A stretch of 64,000 nt of DNA from assembly GCA_021432635.1 (NCBI GenBank), contig MU270049.1:616353-680352 (forward strand). Direction: 5' to 3'. Below the pieces are notes generated by a model, which was not told the DNA's origin, made no database searches, and saw nothing but the letters and a program-made list of their open reading frames with translations. Positions within the stretch are counted from its first letter, which is position 1. Every line of letters starts with the position of its first letter. Source of the stretch: Thozetella sp. PMI_491 (lineage: Eukaryota > Ascomycota > Sordariomycetes > Chaetosphaeriales > Chaetosphaeriaceae). This document shows, in pieces, positions 56,811 to 64,000 of the stretch. The position numbers and the translations under genes were made by a program.

Positions 56811-57860
56811 ATGTCTTCGAGTAATAGGAGGATGCAGAGGCCGCTCGTCCCGGGCGTCTACGCCCCGACCCAGATATTCTTCCGCTCCGCCGAGAAAGGC
56901 AGTAACTTTCAAATAGATCCTCTCGATACGGAGACCATCGCTCATCATGCCGTTCGTCTCGTACGAGCCGGCGTGGCCGGCATAGTCACTAACGGATCAA
57001 ACGGAGAGGCTTCCTTGCTAACGGCAGAGGAGCGCAGCACTGCCACCCGAGTGACACGGGTCGCCCTCGATGATGCCGGCTACACTGATGTTCCGGTTGT
57101 AAGCGGTGCTTCAGCACCCTCCGTCGGCGCCACCGTGAGCTTATGTAAAGAAGCTGCGGATGCCGGGGCAGACGCCGTTCTGTTGCTTGCGCCTACCTTT
57201 GTTGGTGGCGGCATGGGAACTACTGGGGTGGAGCGCTACTTCTTACTCGTCGCCGAGCAGTCGCCGTTGCCGGTGTTAATATATAACTATCCTGCCGCAG
57301 CCGGGGGTGTCGATCTTGACTCGGATGCTCTAGGGCGCCTGGCAAAGCACCCGAACATCATAGGGACCAAGTTTACCTGCGGGAACGTGGGAAAGATGGC
57401 ACGCGTCATCGGCGACCTAGGGAATCGGGTGGTGTCTGAGAGCCAGCTCGGGGTGACGAAGGCGGAGGAAGGACAAACTCGCGAGAGCTTAAGCCCCTAC
57501 TTTGCATTCACCGGCGTCGCCGACTCGCTTGCATCTGCGGTAGCGGCCGTGGGCGGCACGGGCGGCATCGTCGGAGCTGCCAACATCTTCCCGCGTGCGT
57601 GCGTGCAGGTCTACAATCTCGCAGCTCACGGCCGCTGGGGCGAGGCTAGGAAGGCGCAGTATCTGCTTGCAGTGGCCGATTGGAGCCTGACGAAACGGGC
57701 TGTCCCCGGCTTCAAGGCCGTCCTGCAGCATTACTATGGATATGGTGGCTCTCCAAGGGCACCTATGGCACCATTGACGCCGGATGCCGCGCAGGAGCTC
57801 TTCGACGAAATCGAGGCCTTCATCCAGTCCGAAAAGCAGCTCCCTGACGTTAGGGGCTGA
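56811..57860 (+). CDS. 2-keto-3-deoxy-sugar-acid aldolase (DapA family, GaaC/LGA1-like)
   Basis: A 349-aa intronless gene starting MSSSNRRMQRPLVPGVYAPT. It is a dihydrodipicolinate synthase/N-acetylneuraminate lyase-type barrel. GVAGIVTNGSNGEASLLTAE corresponds to the substrate carboxylate-binding loop. LIYNYP supplies the catalytic Tyr (Y158), and IIGTKFTCGNVGKM supplies the Schiff-base Lys (K187). GIVGAANIFPRACVQVY lines the end of the barrel. Fungal members such as L-threo-3-deoxy-hexulosonate aldolase split 2-keto-3-deoxy-L-galactonate to pyruvate and L-glyceraldehyde. Its position divergent from a matching dehydratase supports the same type of reaction here. A lysine-biosynthetic DapA is excluded because fungi make lysine by the aminoadipate route. 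The exact aldehyde product is unknown. Confidence 0.92.
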   Translation: MSSSNRRMQRPLVPGVYAPTQIFFRSAEKGSNFQIDPLDTETIAHHAVRLVRAGVAGIVTNGSNGEASLLTAEERSTATRVTRVALDDAGYTDVPVVSGASAPSVGATVSLCKEAADAGADAVLLLAPTFVGGGMGTTGVERYFLLVAEQSPLPVLIYNYPAAAGGVDLDSDALGRLAKHPNIIGTKFTCGNVGKMARVIGDLGNRVVSESQLGVTKAEEGQTRESLSPYFAFTGVADSLASAVAAVGGTGGIVGAANIFPRACVQVYNLAAHGRWGEARKAQYLLAVADWSLTKRAVPGFKAVLQHYYGYGGSPRAPMAPLTPDAAQELFDEIEAFIQSEKQLPDVRG

Positions 57861-58226
57861 GAAAACTATTGTAATATAGACATCGAAATGGTAACCCATC
57901 CTCTCGTTGGAGCTTTTAGCTGTTCCACATGTGGTCACGGTGTCGTAATTCCTCGTGGATAGGCAGATTCAAAAGAGGAGTGGCACGCTTTCTGAAACTC
58001 ATGTCGATGTTCTCGATACTGGAAACTTTTGACTAGCCTATAGCATGGGTAGTGTGATATATACGGTGGGTAAAAAATACTTTTCCTCGGAGTTGGAGAG
58101 CTAACAAACAGAATTCAGGTTCCCTCCTGCAGAGGCAACAATCACTCCACGGCAGTCTCTGCAGAGCAAGAATCTCGTTCATCCCTACGCCCATTTCAGA
58201 TACGAAACAAGCCCGAAGATCATCCT
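57861..58226. other. Convergent intergenic region (aldolase and GMC oxidase)
   Basis: 366 bp with presumed 3' UTRs. No site or repeat was recognised. Confidence 0.55.
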
Positions 58227-60073
58227 TTATCTTTTCGAGGCGCGAATAATGATATCGGCAGCAACCTCGGCTATCCCATATGCTGCGGTCTGGATGTGTG
58301 CGGAGAGCAGAACCGGCATGATGCTGTTGTCCACCACCCGCAGGTTAGACGTACCGTGCACGACCAGCGACGCGTCAACCACGCCGCCATCCTTCTTCGG
58401 CAGCATCGCGCAGGTCCCTACCGGATGGAAGAAGCTGAGAACATTCTTGCGCGCAAACTCACGTAGCTGTGCGTCCGTCTGCACGCTCATGCCAGGATCT
58501 ACCTCAGTCTCCCAGCGGGCTGAGAGCGGCGCGGTCTGGGCGATTTTGCGCACAAACTTAATTCCCTCAATGACGCCTCGCACATCATGTTCGTTCGATA
58601 GGTATTTGGGGTCGATGATAGGCTTTCCGAGCGGACTCTTTGGGTCGATGTGCACGTAGCCACGGCTCATGGGGTGCATGAGGGTGGAGAAGATTGTAAC
58701 AAACTTCCCTCCAGGGTAGTTCTGCGCACTCACGTAGTTGTTCTCGAAGAGAAGCTCGAGTTGAGGGACCGAGGAGTTGCCCATAAGCTCGATCTTCTTC
58801 TGATCCACGACCGTTCCGTTCTTTCCCGCGGCTTCCTTGGCGAGCCGAGTGAGGTCTGCCACGGAGCTGTTGCTGGTCACCTGGTCCCAGGTCAGGAACG
58901 CATAAGCTGTCGAGGTGTAGTCGTACTGCGAGTATTTTCCTTCGATCCACAGTTTTATCTGCTCTTGAGCCTGCGCTCCGGTACCTTCCCAGACAAAGGT
59001 GTCCATAGAACTGGCGTTTGCCGGCAGTCGGTAAGTGTTTGAAACCCTGACATGATCCTGGTAGTTTTCGCCGACCCCCGGAAGTTCCAAAAGGGGAGTG
59101 ATGCCCGCAGCCTTCAGAACTGCAGGCTGTCCAATGCCAGAGAGCTCGAGCAGCCCAGGGCTTTGAATGGCGCCGGCGGAAAGAATCACCTCCTTGCCGG
59201 CCGAGATCTTAGTGCCGTCCTCGAGGACCACGCCGATCGCCCGGAGCGGCTTGCCATCCGCCGCCTTCGCAAATTCCACCTTCGCGACCTGGGCACCTGT
59301 TCGTACTTCCAGGTTTGGCCCTGCGAGGGGCAAGTAGCTGTTGGCACTGTAGGAACGATTCCAGTGTGTCGTGTCGATATTAGTGGGCTGGTACATTACC
59401 CCGATAGGGTTCCCACCTAGCGACCCTTCGCCATTGATCGGCACGCCCAGCTTAGTTACAGTCGGCTTCCACAACGACAGTATCTCCGGGATAGCTCGAT
59501 TGTACGTGTTCCGGATCGGCCCCGATCGCCCATGCCGATCGTGCCCCTCACCGGTGAAGTTCTCCGACTTGACCATGGCTTGGATCATGACTTCCCAGCC
59601 CCAGCCCTCGTTCCCGAGCTGGCCCCAGGCATCGTATTCCGCTGCAGCTGCACGGTTGTAGCAGAGATAGTTCAGCGCGGAGCTGCCGCCCAAAACTTTG
59701 CCTCTGTTGACGTCGATGACTCTGCCGGCGAGATTCTCCTGAGGGATGGAAGTGAAGTTCCAGTCGTAGACGGATCCGAGAGTGGACCCGCGCAGGCCAG
59801 GAACGTTGATTCTGAGCTCGTCCAAAGCGGCCTGTCCGGCTTCCAATACTAGGATCTTCGACTTGGCCAGTCCATTGCTTAGTCGAGTTGCCAGGGCGAG
59901 GCCGGCTGTTCCTCCTCCCACGATGATCTACTCACCAGGGCCATACTGTCAACATTCCAAGAGCAGATACTGAATAGAGGGCCCTGGGGACCAAGACTTA
60001 CATAGTCATATGGATCAGCTGCACCCACTAGCACAGAAGCTCCTAGGACCAAGGTTGAGAGAGGAAGAAACAT
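58227..60073 (-). CDS. Secreted GMC oxidoreductase (AA3-type FAD oxidase/dehydrogenase)
   Basis: The protein is 590 aa in two exons, 60073-60002 and 59927-58227. The first exon encodes a signal peptide (MFLPLSTLVLGASVLVGAAD) and the beginning of the FAD fold, which continues YDYIIVGGGTAGLALATRLS. GMC signature regions are visible: GKVLGGSSALNYLCYNRAAA, ILSAGAIQSPGLLELSGIG, HPVGTCAMLPKKDGG (active-site His) and SAHIQTAAYGIAEVAAD (second His/Asn-type position, here His). Length and order fit the AA3_2 group (aryl-alcohol oxidase, glucose oxidase, pyranose dehydrogenase). It oxidises an alcohol or sugar outside the cell with O2 or a quinone as acceptor. As the outermost member of the cluster it could make the sugar lactone or acid that the other enzymes use, but it may be an unrelated neighbour. 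Its upstream region has no clear cluster motif. Confidence 0.9.
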
Positions 60074-61376
60074 GGTAGGTAGCTGATAGAAGGTAAACGG
60101 GGAGAGCGCGTACACTCAAGCACACACTCTCTCTTGGTGCTGGTGTCGGCAGCTTATAAGATGCCGTGATGCACCTCATTGCACAGCAGATCGGTTTGGG
60201 GTCCCGGTATAAGACCTACAAGGTGACCAATAGGGCTCAATGGCCTACCCATGGAGTTAATTAAAATGGGACTTTTGCAGGTCTTGGAGGCCATCTCACC
60301 GGGCCTGTGGTACCACTGGGGGGCGGGGTTCTGTAGATGACTCCGGCAGCCGGCAAATGTCGCCACCTTGGAAATAGATGGTATGCAAGTATATAACAGG
60401 ATTGGATACCGATGCTATGGAGGCTAACTACAAGTCTAGGCAAAGACGTGCATCTCTCCTTACCTGAGTGACACTTGTAAGACTTACATCCCCCTGGCGT
60501 CAGTGCCACCAGCAGTTTACGGTGCAACGCTGGGCCTAAGCTTCAGGGCTTCAGGGGCCGCTGTCGAGTTAATCTATTCGCCCCGCAGTCGATCAGGGGA
60601 ATTTCAGCCGCCTTACGAGGCAACAAGGCTATGTACATCGCGGAGAGCTTCCGGCGTACGGCACCATCGGTTAGCTCTGCCTGAGCAGCTCAGGCTAAGT
60701 TCGAGTACCCTGTCCAACTCGGTTCTGATCCAGCTTGGCTTCACTTCAGACGACAGAGTTTGTACCAAAGGCAGAGCATCGTCATTGTGCACCCGTGCAC
60801 GCACCAATTACACTTCAGATATCCAACACCCTCTCAGGTGCCAGTCGGAAACGCTAGCCTCTGTTTCGCCGCGAACTTCCAAAACAATTGTGGCGTGAAG
60901 CAGGATGATGGAATAACAATGCCGCCGCTGCATTGAAGCGTGAATAGGCCGCCAAGGTGTATGTTTTGATATGAGGAACCGAATAGAGAGGTATCCAGTT
61001 TCCGTTAAGAGGCGAGGAATTGAGATATCTCGGTGGCTGGCCAGTGATATCGACCTCTGAGACCGTTCACTTATACATGCCGCGTTAGTCGCACGTAATT
61101 ACGACACAATATCGGGACTAACCTCACATGATCGAATGATGTGCTCTGTAAGGCCAATTTCGTAAGATCTATGCCGCTTATAGCAGGCAAGACGCTAAAA
61201 ACTACCTAACACCTTGTAACTCCTGTGCTAAAATCACTAATCTATCGTGGTATCTTCGTGAGCCCACGTCTATCGTCCCAAGTCCAGTTGCATAAATTCC
61301 AGGCCATGCCTCGCCCAAAAGCAGACCGAGTTTGAACCAATCACTACGAGTTTAGAGGACCTCTGGTAGAAGGCGT
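60074..61376. other. Intergenic: GMC oxidase promoter and 3' flank of the membrane protein
   Basis: 1.3 kb without a supported gene. No exact copy of the cluster motif was found by eye. From about 61050 to 61260 the sequence becomes AT-richer. Confidence 0.5.
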
Positions 61377-62927
61377 CTACCGCCCATATTGACTGTGAAC
61401 TTGTTCATATTGGTGGTAAGACTGACCATATGCAGTCTCCATGGGGATAGGCTGCTGACTGCCAAGCAGTGTATCCCTTTGGTCGTATCCAGGGCTCGTG
61501 GAGCGAGGCCGTGATCCTCGCCTCGACTCTGTCTTCATCTTCACCGCGAACACAATCGCCTCGAAGATCTCGCTAGGGTTGAGCATGCCAAGGAGCGCAT
61601 AGATGCCAAATGGCCCGCCTTGGTAGCTGGATTTGAAGGGAATGCCGGCCTCGCCAGCCGCTACGGCGACGGGGCTCTCTTGGCGCTTGAGGTCGTAAGC
61701 GCGCCACGAGTAGGCGTAGTGGAAGAAGAGCGAAAAGAAGATGGTCTCGATGCAGGTGATCATTCTCGGAAGGCCGATGTGCAGGTCCGCATATGTGAGG
61801 GTGCTGGTGGGCTCCAGGTTGCTAGTGGAGCTGAGGATAAGGAAGATAATCTAAAAGCAACGGTCAGACCTGTCGCATGAATGCACTCGACTATGAGCGC
61901 CACTTACGTTTTGCAGGAAGCCCAGGCCAACGATGAGCTTGAACGCAAGCAACTTGGCCAGAGGTTGATGATGGGCGAGATGCGTCTTGAGTTGCCCGTA
62001 AAACTTGAGCACGCCCGTGATAGCAATTGCCAAAGACACGGATCCGATGATGGTAAGCTGCAACAAGTCAGATGCTTGCCAAAGACAGACGTATCAAAAG
62101 TCGACAGCGCGACTAACCCATATCTTGGCGAAGTGGATATTTGTCTCGAATTCGCAGTAAACGCCCGCCGCCTGGGTGATATCGGTTAGGACGGCCACAA
62201 GCAGCGAGACCACCGGGTATTGAAAGATCAAAATCCATCGGGTCTGTGTTTTTCAACCATATTAGTACTGGCACATGGCTTGTGGCGGCTCCCGGTCCGT
62301 CGCGACTCACTCGGAACCAAGACAGCCCGTCAAGTTGAGCCTTGTTGGCTTTCTTGTCATTGATGGTCAGGGCCGCGAAGAAGACGTCGCGCTGCTTCTC
62401 GCTAGGCGACACAAACTCGCACATGAGGAGGAAGAAGGAGCCGAGGGAGATAGACTGGATAAAGTCGAGCCAGGGCTTGATGTAGGCGTCGGCTTCGGGC
62501 GCTAGGACCGAGATCCACGAGACCAAGGCATACAGAGGGATGATGAAGCTGATCCTCAATATCCTGCAGGTGAAAACAAACGTCAGCTTTCCTGCCGCAT
62601 GGCGTCGCACTAGCCTGTTGCGTTGCTGTCTGGCTTACTTGAGCTGCTCGTTGGGCTTGCTGAAGTGGGTGGCGTGCAAGAGCATGAAGGCGAGCATTAT
62701 CACTAGCGAGAAGGCCGCGCAGGCTCCGGAGAGGATCTTGTTGAAGTCGTAGAAGGTCAGATCACCCAGGAACTTGCTGGCGGCATCTACAGGGAGGAGC
62801 ACTCTGGTTAGCGGAGAGAAGTGGTCGTGCAGAAGCGACACTGCATACTTTCGTCAAGCGATTGCACGGGGCAGACGGCTTTTTCGGAGGAACCTGAGTG
62901 GTCTCCGAACAACGCTCTGATCTGCAT
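61377..62927 (-). CDS. DUF300/organic solute transporter alpha-family membrane protein
   Basis: The protein is 409 aa from six exons: 62927-62849, 62786-62639, 62563-62311, 62243-62118, 62057-61908 and 61850-61377. It starts MQIRALFGDHSGSSEKAVCP. Seven hydrophobic helices can be followed, beginning LSGACAAFSLVIMLAFMLLH, then ISFIIPLYALVSWISVLAP, SISLGSFFLLMCEFVSPSE, FQYPVVSLLVAVLTDITQA, SVSLAIAITGVLKFY and IIFLILSSTSNL, with a Trp-containing last helix (FFSLFFHYAYSWRAY). HATHFSKPNEQLKILRISFI is a hallmark of the family (TMEM184, OSTalpha, plant LAZ1). The C-terminal 110 residues are hydrophilic and Ser/Tyr/Gln-rich. Animal members move sterols and bile acids or act on vacuolar membranes; the fungal role is largely unknown. 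Phases fit at all junctions. Met at 62927 is the only suitable in-frame ATG. Confidence 0.88.
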
Positions 62928-64000
62928 GTTTGCCGAGTGTGTGGATCGTAAATGGCAGCGAGACCTGGTTAGGAACTGGAAATATTTGACGGTAGATGCT
63001 TGGTCGACTGAGAGAGCAGGAGGCTCTGGAGGAAGGGAAGATATCGAGTAGAGTACGAGTGCTACGAGAAATAAGGGAACGAAGGTCAAGATGGATGTAT
63101 ATATATATATATATCATTTATCTGTCTCGGTGGATTCAGCCCTAGAGGGCTCCTACTGCAATATAATACAAACCCATGATTACCTAGAGGGCGGTAGTTG
63201 GATGCACGAGCCCGACGACCCATCCAATAGCGATCCTCATAGCCACGACTTCTAAGGCTGTGAATAAATTTTATATATGGTCGGGTTTGGACCGACCAAT
63301 CCACAGCGATTCAATGCTTACATTTGGGGGAGGAATCGTCAGCATGGGTCCGCTTGTACAAACTTTGCTAGAACTTGCGATCGGTTCGTGCTCGTTATCG
63401 CTTCAAGTTTTTTTAGATAGCTTGCAGGGCTATGCAAGGCCCGACGTACGCGATAGGATGCAATAGGGCGGCGATGAAGAGGAATAAGATCGAATGAAAT
63501 GCCCCCTTCGGGCTAGCTATGCCCCACCGGCAAGGCCTCAGGGCAGTGGTGGGATTGCCGATCAGGGGTTCAGCTGCGCCTGTCTGGTACTAGCACTAAG
63601 CAGAGTGTCCACAGATCTCGGCTTACTTAGTATGCGAACGCGAAAGCGGGAAGCAGCGACCGACGAGCTGCTACATAGTAATAAACGAGACCGGGGTTTC
63701 CAGTGGCTGCGCCTCGTCGGCCGCGGCTCCGCGGCCCCACGGGGGAAAAACAGGCGACGGTCGACGGGGGACCAGAGGAGAAGAAGAACCAAAAAAAAAA
63801 AAGAAAGCGCCGTGGAACGTGATGCACGCTCGTGTATATCCCTCGAGACAGTCGCACATCGGCCAATCGGCGGGTAAAGATGCCGAACACCGGCAAGCCC
63901 TCGCCTGACTGTTCCCTGTGCAGGGCAAGGCGAGTAAAGGTAAGCCAGCCCCTTTCCTTCTCCCAAATTGAGGCTCCTCCTTGGCCCCCCCCCCCCCCCC
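62928..64000. other. Right-edge intergenic region with low-complexity tracts
   Basis: Holds the promoter of the DUF300 gene, a (TA)n tract near 63096-63113, an A-run near 63789-63803 and a terminal run of C at 63987-64000. No gene is supported. The C-run at the very edge may be an assembly or sequencing artefact. Confidence 0.55.

Noticed and set aside
63987-64000. Terminal C-run as a telomere or biological repeat
   Set aside because: It is a plain homopolymer at the window edge, not a TTAGGG-type repeat; probably a sequencing or assembly effect.

Overview
The window is nuclear DNA of a filamentous ascomycete, most likely a Sordariomycete. Nearly every gene has short (about 45-130 nt) GT-AG introns with CTGAC/CTAAC-like branch sites. 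The proteins are single-copy fungal families, and the complex I 78 kDa presequence closely resembles the Neurospora form. There are no operons, CRISPR arrays, rRNA genes or convincing tRNA genes.

Layout. 1-6.8 kb: the 5' end of nuo-78 (running off the left edge), an unrecognised coiled protein, an Atg37-like acyl-CoA-binding membrane protein, an RNase III and mitoribosomal mS33. 8-13.7 kb: a PUF RNA-binding protein convergent with selenoprotein O. 13.7-17.4 kb: a gene-poor stretch with AT-rich relics, palindromes, a recurring 15-bp word and an open frame for a two-helix membrane protein without a start codon. 17.4-43 kb: a dense housekeeping block with an aldo-keto reductase, XRCC4, Byr4/Bfa1, NOP2, GET5, cofilin, a small unknown nuclear-type protein, a KPWE-domain (Pex14/Pex39-type) protein, a mitochondrial PP2C and a GH63-like glycosidase. 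45-60 kb: a small secreted collagen-like protein, then seven genes that read as a catabolic cluster. 61.4-62.9 kb: a DUF300/OSTalpha-family membrane protein. The remainder to the right edge is low-complexity DNA.

The most interesting part is 45.7-60.1 kb: zinc alcohol dehydrogenase, NAD(P)-dependent ketone/aldehyde reductase, MFS sugar transporter, Zn2Cys6 regulator, enolase-superfamily sugar-acid dehydratase (L-galactonate dehydratase-like), 2-keto-3-deoxy-sugar-acid aldolase and a secreted GMC oxidase. Together these suggest oxidation outside the cell, uptake, dehydration, aldol cleavage to pyruvate plus an aldehyde, and reduction of the aldehyde: a non-phosphorylative sugar-acid pathway. 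Three of the intergenic regions, which serve five of the genes, carry an identical 14-bp word CCGCCTAYACCCGC. On the other strand this is CGG-N7-CGG, the kind of site a Zn2Cys6 factor binds, which suggests a self-contained regulon under the resident regulator. Substrate and regulator assignment are inference.

Many exon structures were rebuilt by hand from splice signals and reading frame. Notable ones are a 3-nt microexon in the GH63-like gene, an ATG-only exon plus an 11-nt exon in cofilin, a GC-AG intron in mS33, and convergent genes whose stop codons overlap within one TTAA.
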